NCBI RefSeq assembly: GCF_029968015.1
Contig: NZ_JASCIS010000005.1
Coordinates: forward strand, 186,001-250,000
Direction of reading: 5' to 3'
From: Streptomyces luteolus
GTDB taxonomy: Bacteria; Actinomycetota; Actinomycetes; Streptomycetales; Streptomycetaceae
DNA length: 64,000 nucleotides
In this document: positions 24,564 through 32,591 of the stretch, piece after piece
Numbering within the stretch: position 1 is the stretch's first letter
Layout of the letters: every line of letters starts with the position of its first letter
Made by a program: the position numbers and the translations under genes
The notes under the pieces: generated by a model
Told to the model about the DNA's origin: nothing
What the model saw: only the letters and a program-made list of their open reading frames with translations
Database searches by the model: none

Positions 24564-27092
24564 GTGGATCCCGCACTCGTCCTCAGCCGTCTCACCCAGC
24601 CGTTCGTCGCCGCCCTCGTGAAGCGGCTCCTCGTCGCGCCCGGCCCCGGCGCCGGACTCGTCGAGAAGAGCGCCGTGCCGGTCCGGCGGCTCGTCGGCTT
24701 ACGCGGCGAGCCCCGCACCGTACGCGACCGCGAACTGCACGCCCTGGGCGCGAAGCTCGTACGGCAGGCGGTGGGCGGGCCCGGTGAGCGGCCCGTGCGG
24801 CCGGACGAGGACCAGGTCGTCGCCGACGCGCTCGCCCGCACCCTCGACGCGCTCGGCGAGGTCGAGATGAGCGACGTCCAGGCGGTGGCGCTGCAGGCCG
24901 ACGGGTTCGCGCAGCACCTCGGCTCGCTCGTCCCGGACGCCGCCCGCGAGCTGTCCGAAGAGGGCGCGCTCCTGCACGCCCTGCTCCTGGAGGTCACCGC
25001 CCGGCACATCCTGGAGTTCTTCACCAGCCGGTCGGCGTTCGTACCCCGCACCCTGGTCGAGCACAGCGGCTTCCTCGCCGAACTCTGCAAGCGGTACGAG
25101 CGGTTGGAGGCGCGCGTGCCCTCGCAGGGGGCCGCCGACGCCGCGTTCGAGGAGCGCTTCGCACGGGACACCGCGATCCTCCACAACCGCCTGACGATCT
25201 TCGGCATAGACCTCGCCAGCGCCCCCGACTCCTGGCCGCTCGACTCCACGTACCTCGGACTGCGCTGCGAACCCGGCGGCGGGCCGCAGGGCTCGGCCAC
25301 CCCGGTGCCGGTGTCGCGCGCGCTGGCCGGGCGCAGCCGGATCCTGGTGCGCGGAGTGGCCGGATCCGGCAAGACGACACTGCTGCAGTGGCTCGCCGTC
25401 GCCACCGCCAAGGGCGAGCTGCCGCAGCAGCTGGCAGGCCTGCGCGACCGGGTGCCGTTCGTGCTTCCGGTACGCCGCTTCAGCCGCGAGAACCCGCCTG
25501 TGCCGGGCGAGTTCCTCGCCGTGAACGGCTACCCGGGCTCGGACGCGCAGCCGCCCGGCTGGGCGGACCGGGTGCTGAGACAGGGCCGCGGGCTTCTGCT
25601 CATCGACGGGGTGGACGAGGCTCCCGAGCCCGCCCGCGAACGCCTCCGCCACACCCTGCGCGACTGGACGGCGCTCTACCCGGGCAACGTCTGGCTGGTC
25701 ACCACCCGCCCCTCCGCCGTACCCGAGGAGTGGCTGGCCGCCGAGGAGTTCGCCGAAGTCCAGCTGGCCCCGATGAGCCGCGACGAGGTCGCCGCGTTCG
25801 TCGAGCGCTGGCACGCCGCCGCCCGCCAGGAACCCGGCGCCGACCCGGCGGTCCTCGCCCGGTACGAGCAGACACTGATCGACGCCCTGCGCCTCACCCG
25901 CGACCTGGGCCGCCTCGCCACCAACCCGCTGATGTGCGGACTCCTCTGCGCGCTGCACCGGCATCTGCGCGGCTATCTCCCCAGCGGCCGCAAGGAGTTG
26001 TACGACGCGGCCATGTCGATGCTGCTCGAACTGCGGGACCGCCAGCGCGTCGTACCGGACGACGGCATCGCGCTCAGCCGGCAGCCGAAGATCCAGCTGC
26101 TGCAGAAGCTCGCGCACTGGATGCTGATCAACGGCAAGTCGGAGATGGAGCGGGACATCGCCGTCGACATCCTGCGGCGCCATCTGCCCGCCGTACCGGC
26201 CGCGGCCAGGCAGGGCGACGCCGAGACGATCTACCGCCACCTGCTCAACCGCACCGGCCTCCTGCGCGAACCCACCGCGGGGTCCGTGGACTTCATCCAC
26301 CGCACGTTCCAGGACTATCTCGCCGCCGACGCGATGGTGCAGCAGCACGACTTCGGGCTGCTGCTCAACCACTCCCATCTCACCGAGTGGGAGGACGTGG
26401 TCCGTATGGCGGTCTCCCTGTCCCGGCCGAACGAGGTCGCGGAGCTGCTGCGCGGCATGGTCTCCCGCCGTCCCGGCCTGCGCACCGCGCACGCCCGGCA
26501 CAGCAAGCTGCTCGCCGCGGCCTGTCTGGAGAACGTGAGCGAGATCGACCCGGAGGTACGGCAGTTGGTGCAGCGGGCCACCCAGCAGATGGTGAACCCG
26601 GCCAGCCCCGCCGGAGCCCGCGCGCTCGGCTGGATCGGCCCGATCGTCCTGGAGATGCTGCCGGACCCGCGCACGGTCTCCGACGACCGGGCGTACATCC
26701 TCGCGATCACCGCGTCCTCCGTCGCCGACGACATGGCCATCGACTACCTCGCGGGCCTGCGCGAGCGCGAGCGCATGGACATCCGCGTCCAGCTCGCGAA
26801 CGCCTGGCCGCGGTACGACACGGCCCGCTACGCGCAGCAGGTCATCGCCCACCTCGACGAGCACGGCGGGCTCTACTTCCCCGTCTCCGACCTGCACGAG
26901 GCCCGCGCCCTCGCCGACCTCGGCGGCCGCGCCCATCTGTACGTCAAGGGCCAGCTCGACCCGGCGCGGCTGGCCGGGATACTGCCCGTCGAGCGCGTCC
27001 GCCGACTGCGCCTCGAACCCGACCACCCGGCCACGGACGAACAGTGGCAGGCCTCGTTCCCGTACGTGGAGGGGCCGATCTGGCGGGAGTGA
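24564..27092 (+). CDS. NACHT-domain NTPase (bacterial NLR-like)
   Basis: The 842-residue protein starts at GTG 24564. An N-terminal helical domain of about 250 residues matches no enzyme I recognise. A STAND/NACHT NTPase follows: Walker A GVAGSGKTTLLQW (264-276), Walker B LLLIDGVDEA (344-353) with the small-residue-plus-acid pattern of NACHT, and FIHRTFQDYLAA (577-588), the winged-helix H-R-T-F-Q-(D/E)-Y motif. The C-terminal 240 residues are alpha-helical, repeat-like and end in a short LRR-like segment. Bacterial NACHT proteins include anti-phage defence proteins. It lies directly before purB as an apparent single gene. Defence is an inference. Confidence 0.9.
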   Translation: MDPALVLSRLTQPFVAALVKRLLVAPGPGAGLVEKSAVPVRRLVGLRGEPRTVRDRELHALGAKLVRQAVGGPGERPVRPDEDQVVADALARTLDALGEVEMSDVQAVALQADGFAQHLGSLVPDAARELSEEGALLHALLLEVTARHILEFFTSRSAFVPRTLVEHSGFLAELCKRYERLEARVPSQGAADAAFEERFARDTAILHNRLTIFGIDLASAPDSWPLDSTYLGLRCEPGGGPQGSATPVPVSRALAGRSRILVRGVAGSGKTTLLQWLAVATAKGELPQQLAGLRDRVPFVLPVRRFSRENPPVPGEFLAVNGYPGSDAQPPGWADRVLRQGRGLLLIDGVDEAPEPARERLRHTLRDWTALYPGNVWLVTTRPSAVPEEWLAAEEFAEVQLAPMSRDEVAAFVERWHAAARQEPGADPAVLARYEQTLIDALRLTRDLGRLATNPLMCGLLCALHRHLRGYLPSGRKELYDAAMSMLLELRDRQRVVPDDGIALSRQPKIQLLQKLAHWMLINGKSEMERDIAVDILRRHLPAVPAAARQGDAETIYRHLLNRTGLLREPTAGSVDFIHRTFQDYLAADAMVQQHDFGLLLNHSHLTEWEDVVRMAVSLSRPNEVAELLRGMVSRRPGLRTAHARHSKLLAAACLENVSEIDPEVRQLVQRATQQMVNPASPAGARALGWIGPIVLEMLPDPRTVSDDRAYILAITASSVADDMAIDYLAGLRERERMDIRVQLANAWPRYDTARYAQQVIAHLDEHGGLYFPVSDLHEARALADLGGRAHLYVKGQLDPARLAGILPVERVRRLRLEPDHPATDEQWQASFPYVEGPIWRE

Positions 27093-27183
27093 GCCCTCCC
27101 GGCACACCCCTGGGCTCTCGTAGGTTCCGACGAAGGGGACCGGGGCGTCAGCCTGTCCGAAAGTGTCAGTAAACTGGCCGACT

Positions 27184-28617
27184 GTGACTGCAAAGCCCCG
27201 CATCCCCAACGTCCTGGCCGGCCGCTACGCCTCCGTCGAGCTCGCCGCCCTGTGGTCCCCCGAGCAGAAGGTGAAACTGGAGCGCCAGCTGTGGCTGGCC
27301 GTCCTTCGCGCCCAGAAGGACCTCGGGATCGAGGTGCCGCAGGCCGCCCTCGACGACTACGAGCGGGTCCTCGACCAGGTCGACCTGGCCTCGATCGCCG
27401 AGCGCGAGAAGGTCACGCGGCACGATGTGAAGGCCCGTATCGAGGAGTTCAACGCCCTCGCCGGGCACGAGCAGGTCCACAAGGGCATGACGTCCCGCGA
27501 CCTGACGGAGAACGTCGAGCAGCTGCAGGTCCGGCTCTCCCTCGAGCTGGTGCGGGACCGCACGGTCGCCGTCCTGGCCCGCCTCGGCAAGCTCTCCGGT
27601 GAGTACGGCGAGCTGGTCATGGCCGGCCGCTCGCACAACGTCGCCGCCCAGGCCACCACCCTCGGCAAGCGCTTCGCGACAGCCACGGACGAGCTGCTCG
27701 TCGCGTACGGCCGCATCGAGGAGCTGCTTAACCGCTACCCGCTGCGCGGCATCAAGGGCCCGGTCGGCACGGCCCAGGACATGCTGGACCTCCTCGGCGG
27801 CGACGCCGACAAGCTGGCCGACCTGGAGCAGCGGATCGCCGGGCACCTGGGCTTCGCGCAGGCCTTCACCTCGGTCGGCCAGGTCTACCCGCGCTCGCTC
27901 GACTACGAGGTCGTCACCTCGCTCGTCCAGCTGGCCGCCGCGCCCTCCTCGCTGGCGAAGACGATCCGCCTGATGGCCGGGCACGAGCTGGTCACCGAGG
28001 GCTTCAAGCCGGGCCAGGTCGGCTCATCGGCGATGCCGCACAAGATGAACACCCGCTCCTGCGAGCGCGTCAACGGCCTGATGGTGATCCTGCGCGGGTA
28101 CGCGTCGATGACCGGCGAGCTGGCGGGCGACCAGTGGAACGAGGGCGACGTGTCCTGCTCCGTGGTACGCCGGGTCGCGCTGCCGGACGCGTTCTTCGCG
28201 CTCGACGGCCTCCTGGAGACGTTCCTGACGGTGCTCGACGAGTTCGGCGCCTTCCCCGCCGTCGTCGCCCGTGAGCTGGACCGCTACCTGCCGTTCCTCG
28301 CCACCACGAAGGTGCTGATGGCGTCGGTGCGCGCGGGCGTCGGCCGCGAGGAGGCGCACGAGGCGATCAAGGAGAACGCGGTCGCCTCCGCCCTCGCGAT
28401 GCGCGAGCAGGGCGCCGAGCGCAACGAACTGCTCGACAAGCTGGCCGCCGACTCCCGGATCCCGCTCGACCGTGCGCGGCTCGACGAGCTGATGGCGGAC
28501 AAGCTGTCCTTCACGGGTGCGGCCGCCGGCCAGGTGACGCAGGTCGTGGCCCGCGTCGAGGAGATCGTGAAGCAGCACCCGGAAGCCGCCGGTTACACGC
28601 CGGGGGCGATCCTCTGA
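27184..28617 (+). CDS. purB: Adenylosuccinate lyase
   Basis: This 477-residue fumarase/aspartase-family enzyme works in IMP and AMP synthesis. It splits SAICAR to AICAR and adenylosuccinate to AMP, each releasing fumarate. It carries the N-terminal NVLAGRYAS, the His in T-S-R-D-L-T-E-N, the RSHNVAAQATT loop and the signature GSSAMPHKMNTR with the catalytic Ser. The GTG at 27184 fits homologues and has no obvious Shine-Dalgarno sequence, so the mRNA may be leaderless. A GTG at 27163 would add seven residues. The mug gene follows immediately. Confidence 0.96.
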   Translation: MTAKPRIPNVLAGRYASVELAALWSPEQKVKLERQLWLAVLRAQKDLGIEVPQAALDDYERVLDQVDLASIAEREKVTRHDVKARIEEFNALAGHEQVHKGMTSRDLTENVEQLQVRLSLELVRDRTVAVLARLGKLSGEYGELVMAGRSHNVAAQATTLGKRFATATDELLVAYGRIEELLNRYPLRGIKGPVGTAQDMLDLLGGDADKLADLEQRIAGHLGFAQAFTSVGQVYPRSLDYEVVTSLVQLAAAPSSLAKTIRLMAGHELVTEGFKPGQVGSSAMPHKMNTRSCERVNGLMVILRGYASMTGELAGDQWNEGDVSCSVVRRVALPDAFFALDGLLETFLTVLDEFGAFPAVVARELDRYLPFLATTKVLMASVRAGVGREEAHEAIKENAVASALAMREQGAERNELLDKLAADSRIPLDRARLDELMADKLSFTGAAAGQVTQVVARVEEIVKQHPEAAGYTPGAIL

Positions 28618-28670
28618 CGCTCCCGGGCCGGGACGAACTCGAAGCCGCCCGCGACCGCATCGTTCCCGAT

Positions 28671-29162
28671 GTGGTCGCGGGCGGTTTGGATGTGCTGTTC
28701 TGCGGCATCAACCCCAGCCTGATGACGGCGGTGACGGGCCACCACTTCGCCCGTCCCGGCAACCGCTTCTGGCCGGTCCTGCACCGCTCCGGCTTCACGC
28801 CCCGTCAGCTCCACCCGTCCGAGCAGCGGGAGTTGCTCTCGTACGGGCTCGGCATCACGAACGTCGTGGCCCGCGCGACTGCCCGTGCCGATGAGCTGTC
28901 CCGTGCGGAGTACGAGGAGGGCGGCCGGATCCTGGAGGAGAAGGTGGCCCGGCTGCGGCCCGGGTGGCTGGCGGTCGTCGGGGTCACCGCCTACCGCGCG
29001 GCGTTCGGCGAGCGCACCGCGCAGATCGGCCCGCAGGAGCGGACGATCGGAGGCAGCGGCGTTTGGGTGCTGCCCAACCCCAGTGGGTTGAACGCGCGTT
29101 GGACGGTGGAGGCGATGGCCGAGGAGTACGGCAGGCTCAAATCCAGCCCGTCCGGCGCTTGA
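28671..29162 (+). CDS. mug: Mismatch-specific (G/T or G/U) DNA glycosylase
   Basis: The 163-residue protein is a MUG-type uracil-DNA glycosylase. It has the G-I-N-P motif in VLFCGINPSLM with the catalytic Asn, then FARPGNRFWPVLHRSGF and the terminal minor-groove motif VLPNPSGLNARW. It removes U or ethenocytosine opposite G. The GTG at 28671 is the first standard start. Codons upstream (LPGRDELEAARDRIVPD) look homologous to actinomycete family members, so translation may begin at a CTG at 28614 overlapping the purB stop. The last codons and stop come from a dispersed repeat. Confidence 0.9.
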   Translation: MVAGGLDVLFCGINPSLMTAVTGHHFARPGNRFWPVLHRSGFTPRQLHPSEQRELLSYGLGITNVVARATARADELSRAEYEEGGRILEEKVARLRPGWLAVVGVTAYRAAFGERTAQIGPQERTIGGSGVWVLPNPSGLNARWTVEAMAEEYGRLKSSPSGA

Positions 29163-29248
29163 GGACGAGGCCTCCCCCAAGCTCTCGGCTGCGCTCGAGC
29201 AGGGAGGTACCCCCACGCCGAAGGGGGGTCTGGGGGCGCAGCCCCCAG
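29141..29248. repeat. Dispersed repeat copy 4 with terminator hairpins
   Basis: The core AGCCCGTCCGGCGCTTGAGG (from 29146) overlaps the end of mug and contains its TGA. It is followed by a CTCCCCCAAGCTCTCGGCTG element and the perfect hairpin CTGGGGGC-GCA-GCCCCCAG at 29230-29248. Together they should end both the purB-mug and the convergent methyltransferase transcripts. Confidence 0.75.
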
Positions 29249-29291
29249 GAACCGAGCCCCGGACGACGGCGCCCTCACGGTCGACGTGAGA

Positions 29292-30071
29292 TCAAGGCTT
29301 ACGCCCCATCGCCCCGTACTGCGCGACCTGCCGAGGCTCCGTGCCCGGCTCCGCGCGCCAGCGGGAGCAGGAGACCAGGCCGGGCGGGAGCAGTTCGAGG
29401 CCGTCGAAGAACGCGGCGATCTCCTGGCCGGTGCGGGCGGTGATCGGCGGCTTGGCGTTCTCGTTCCAGAAGGCCATGGCCTCCGTGTTTCCGGAGCCGC
29501 CCAGCTCCAGGGTCGGGTGGGTGACCACCAGGTAGCTGCCGGACGGCACCGCGTCCACGAGGCGTCGCACGATCTCCGTGGCCTGCTCGGTGTCCAGGAC
29601 GAAGTTGAGGATGCCGAGCAGTATCACCGCGACCGGGCGGTCGAGGTCGAGGGTCTCGGCGGCGGCGCGCAGGATGGCGTCCGGGTCGTGCGCGTCCGCG
29701 TCGACATAGCTCGTGGCGCCCTCCGGTGCGCTGGTCAGCAGGGCGCGGGCGTGGGCGAGGACCGTGGGGTCGTTGTCGACGTAGACGATGCGGGAGTCGG
29801 GGGCGATGCGCTGGGCGACTTCGTGGGTGTTGTCCGCGGTGGGCAGCCCCGTACCGATGTCGAGGAACTGGCGGATGCCGGCCTCGCCCGCGAGGTACCG
29901 GACGGCGCGGCCGAGGAACTCCCGGTCGGCGCGGGCGACTTGGCCGATGCTCGGGTACATCGAGGTGACCTGGTCGCCGACCTCCTTGTCGACGGTGTAG
30001 TGGTCCTTGCCGCCGAGCCAGTAGTTCCAGACGCGGGCGTTGTGCGCGACCTGTCCGCTGTGCTCAGTCAT
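29292..30071 (-). CDS. SAM-dependent methyltransferase, DUF574/Methyltransf_19 family
   Basis: The 259-residue protein has the family opening ARVWNYWLGGKDHYTVDKEV, the SAM-binding QFLDIGTGLPTADNTHEVAQ, the acidic VDNDP at the end of the second strand, and VAVILLGILNFV. This family (PF04672) is greatly expanded in Streptomyces and its substrates are mostly unknown. The ATG at 30071 has GAAGGAG six bases upstream, so the longer frame to 30134 is rejected. Confidence 0.92.
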   Translation of the reverse strand: MTEHSGQVAHNARVWNYWLGGKDHYTVDKEVGDQVTSMYPSIGQVARADREFLGRAVRYLAGEAGIRQFLDIGTGLPTADNTHEVAQRIAPDSRIVYVDNDPTVLAHARALLTSAPEGATSYVDADAHDPDAILRAAAETLDLDRPVAVILLGILNFVLDTEQATEIVRRLVDAVPSGSYLVVTHPTLELGGSGNTEAMAFWNENAKPPITARTGQEIAAFFDGLELLPPGLVSCSRWRAEPGTEPRQVAQYGAMGRKP

Positions 30072-30222
30072 CCGGGCTCCTTCGGCCGTCCATGGGCTTC
30101 GCCGTCCATGATCCTCAAGAGGCCATGGTGACACGGCCGTTGGCGCTGCCGTTCAGCTCCGGCGCGTTCGCGGACCGGGACGCCCTGGGGACCTGACGCC
30201 CTGGCGCCTGGCACCTGGCGCC

Positions 30223-30302
30223 CGCCCGGCACCCGGCACCCAGCACCCGGCACCCGGCACCCGGCCCCCGGCCCCCGGCCCCCGGCCCCCGGATCACGGA
30301 TC
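30223..30302. repeat. Heptanucleotide minisatellite
   Basis: Tandem 7-bp units (ACCCGGC, then CCCCGGC) run for about 80 bp and end in two GGATCAC copies that touch the stop codon of the next minus-strand gene. The array is non-coding and pyrimidine-rich on this strand. It is a slippage-prone tract. Confidence 0.8.
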
Positions 30303-30705
30303 ACGGTGGGTCGACGTCCGTGGCCACCGCGAGTAAGCGCAGCAGCCGGGGGCGCTCCCGGTCGGTGACGGCCAGGGCCAGCCAGCGGTCGCCGGTGTGC
30401 CACAGCTCGGCGCTGCTAGCCGACCAGCTCAGGCCGTGCCACGGCTCGGGTATGTCCTCCCCCTCTCCGCCGCGCAGCAGCACGCCCTGCAGCCCGAACG
30501 GGCCGTGGGCCACCCACTTCTCCCCCAGCGGCTCGTGCAGGGCCGCCAGCTCCGCCGCGTACTGCTCGCATCTCTCTTCGTACTCCCCCGGGTCCGTCGC
30601 GTCGCAGTCCGTGCGCCGCAGCTCCTCGACGCGGAACGCGCGCTCCGCGGGCAGCGCGCGGGAGCACAGCTGGTCTATGGCGTGCAGATGCCGGGCCGAA
30701 CTCAT
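30301..30705 (-). CDS. Conserved-type hypothetical protein
   Basis: The 134-residue soluble protein starts at ATG 30705. It has a helical N-terminal half (SSARHLHAIDQLCSRALPAE) and a beta-rich C-terminal half with Trp-containing segments (WHGLSWSASSAELWHTGDRW). No family, signal peptide or catalytic motif is recognised. Codon usage is normal for this DNA. Its stop codon abuts the heptamer array at 30223-30302. Confidence 0.7.
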   Translation of the reverse strand: MSSARHLHAIDQLCSRALPAERAFRVEELRRTDCDATDPGEYEERCEQYAAELAALHEPLGEKWVAHGPFGLQGVLLRGGEGEDIPEPWHGLSWSASSAELWHTGDRWLALAVTDRERPRLLRLLAVATDVDPP

Positions 30706-30775
30706 GCCTCAAGTAAACCGGCGACCACTGACAACGGGGGCGGCGGCCGGCCGACGGCCGCTCGCGCACGGGGGT

Positions 30776-31513
30776 TCAGGCGTCCCTTCGGCGCAGGGCC
30801 CACCAGCCGGCGAGAAGCGTCGCCGCCGACCAGGCCGCGCACACCGCGAGTCCGGTCCACGGGCCGAGATGGCCGGCCGGGTGCGCGTGCAGGATCTGCT
30901 GCCCGGCCCGGTCGGGCAGGAACTCCGCGACCGAACCGGCCACGTCCCCGATCACGAACGGCACGATGAGCACGAACGGGACGAGGGTGCAGAGGACGGC
31001 GACGCCGCTGCGCAGCACGGTCGTCAGTCCGGCCGCGAACAGGGCGAGCAGAGCGAGGTAGATCCCCGCGCCGACGCAGGCGCGCACCGCTCCCGGATGG
31101 TCCAGCCCGATCGCGTACGGGCCCATGAAGGACTGCCCGAGCAGGAACGAGGCGAAGGCGGTGACGAGGCCCGTCGCCAGGGCGAGCCCGCCGAGCACGG
31201 CGATCTTCGCGGCGTAGAACGGTCCGCGGCGCGGTACGGCGGCGAGCGAGATCCGCAGGGCGCCGTTCAGGTACTCGGAGGACATCGCCGTCACGCCGAA
31301 GCTGATGGCGGCGATCTGGCCGAAGTTGAGCGCGTAGAAGGCGTCGTAGAGCGGTTCCGCGCCCGGATCGTCTGCCTCCGCCTGGCCGATGGTGGCGAAG
31401 GCGAGGGCGGTGGTGCCGAGGGTGACGAGGAGAACGGCGATCAGCGAACCGGCCGTTCCGCGCAGGGACTTGACCTTGATCCACTCGGAGTGGAGTACGG
31501 CGCTGAAGCTCAT
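30776..31513 (-). CDS. ABC-2 type transporter permease
   Basis: The 245-residue protein has about six membrane helices (around 20-42, 60-80, 100-125, 140-165, 172-195 and 215-238) and an N-terminal amphipathic HSEWIKVKSLRGT, the usual mark of ABC-2 permeases. It overlaps the ATPase gene by 4 nt (ATGA). It probably exports a peptide, lipid or drug with the ATPase. The divergent histidine kinase and response regulator genes suggest control by that two-component system. Confidence 0.92.
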   Translation of the reverse strand: MSFSAVLHSEWIKVKSLRGTAGSLIAVLLVTLGTTALAFATIGQAEADDPGAEPLYDAFYALNFGQIAAISFGVTAMSSEYLNGALRISLAAVPRRGPFYAAKIAVLGGLALATGLVTAFASFLLGQSFMGPYAIGLDHPGAVRACVGAGIYLALLALFAAGLTTVLRSGVAVLCTLVPFVLIVPFVIGDVAGSVAEFLPDRAGQQILHAHPAGHLGPWTGLAVCAAWSAATLLAGWWALRRRDA

Positions 31514-32484
31514 TGCCGGGCCTCCTCGCGGGGTGAGGCGGCGGTCTCGGTGGGCGGTGCGTTACGGGCCGTGTACTCCATCGCGTCTGCCGTCAGGGCG
31601 AGATACGCCTCCTCCAATGTGCCCTCCTGGGCGGCGAGTTCGAGGATCGGTAGGCCCGCGCGTGCCGTGATCCGGCCGATGTCCTCCACGCGCGCGTCGG
31701 CGACGTTCCAGCGCCCCGAGTCCAGCCCCGAATCCAGCTCCCGTACGGGCCGGTAGCCGTGCCCTTCGAGCAGGGCGGCGAGCGCGGCGTCGTCGGAGCT
31801 GCGCACGCGGACACGCGGCTGCACCTGGGTGTCGATGAACTCCTGCATCGGCGTGTCCGCGAGCAGCCGGCCCCGGCCGAGCACGACCAGGTGGTCGGCG
31901 AACGAGGCGGTCTCGTTCATGAGGTGGCTGGAGACCAGGACGGTGCGGCCCTCGCGGGCGAGGCGGCGCATCAGCTCCCGGATCCAGATGATGCCTTCGG
32001 GATCGAGCCCGTTGGACGGCTCGTCGAGCATCAGGACGGCCGGGTCGCCGAGCAGCGCGGCCGCGATCCCGAGCCGCTGCCGCATGCCGAGGGAGTACGA
32101 CTTCACGCGCCGCCCGGCCACGGCGCTCAATCCGGCCTCGTCGAGCACCTCGTCGACCCGGCGGGCCGGGATGCGGTTGCTCGCGGCGAGCGCCCGCAGG
32201 TGGGCGCGGGCGGTACGGGAGCCGTGCGCGGCCTGCGGGTCGAGGAGCGCGCCGACGTGCCGCAGCGGTTCGCCGAGCGCGGCGTAGGCGCGGCCGCCGA
32301 CGGTGGCCGTGCCCGAGGTGGGGTGGTCGAGGCCGAGGACGAGGCGCATCGTGGTGGACTTGCCGGCGCCGTTGGGGCCGAGGAACCCGGTGACCCGGCC
32401 CGGTTCCACGGCGAAGCTGAGCCGGTCCACGGCACGTGTGCTGCCGTACTCCTTGGTGAGTTCGAGGACATCGATCCTTGTCAT
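31510..32484 (-). CDS. ABC transporter ATP-binding protein (DrrA/CcmA type)
   Basis: The 324-residue protein has Walker A GPNGAGKSTTMR, signature YSLGMRQRLGIAAALL, Walker B VLMLDEPSNGLDPEG and the switch His in VLVSSHLMNE. The C-terminal domain of about 100 residues is typical of export ATPases that pair with ABC-2 permeases. It is followed by the permease with a 4-nt overlap. Such sets serve in antibiotic or antimicrobial-peptide export or resistance. Confidence 0.93.
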   Translation of the reverse strand: MTRIDVLELTKEYGSTRAVDRLSFAVEPGRVTGFLGPNGAGKSTTMRLVLGLDHPTSGTATVGGRAYAALGEPLRHVGALLDPQAAHGSRTARAHLRALAASNRIPARRVDEVLDEAGLSAVAGRRVKSYSLGMRQRLGIAAALLGDPAVLMLDEPSNGLDPEGIIWIRELMRRLAREGRTVLVSSHLMNETASFADHLVVLGRGRLLADTPMQEFIDTQVQPRVRVRSSDDAALAALLEGHGYRPVRELDSGLDSGRWNVADARVEDIGRITARAGLPILELAAQEGTLEEAYLALTADAMEYTARNAPPTETAASPREEARQ

Positions 32485-32540
32485 GGTCCGAGCCTCGCGG
32501 GGCCGGCCGGGTGCACGCCTCCCCTGCGAGTGGCGGGCGC

Positions 32541-32558
32541 CTCCCCCGTGCGGGGGAG
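32541..32558. promoter_or_regulatory. Perfect inverted repeat in the ABC/two-component gap
   Basis: CTCCCCCG-TG-CGGGGGAG is an 18-bp perfect palindrome in the 107-bp gap between the divergent ABC operon and the histidine kinase. It could be the response-regulator site or a 5' leader hairpin. No other hairpin is seen there. Confidence 0.45.
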
Positions 32559-32591
32559 CCCGTGCGGGGCGGCCGCTGGCACGATGGCGGC

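Noticed and set aside
30072..30134. N-terminal extension of the DUF574 methyltransferase
   Set aside because: The GAAGGAG site and family opening place the start at ATG 30071.
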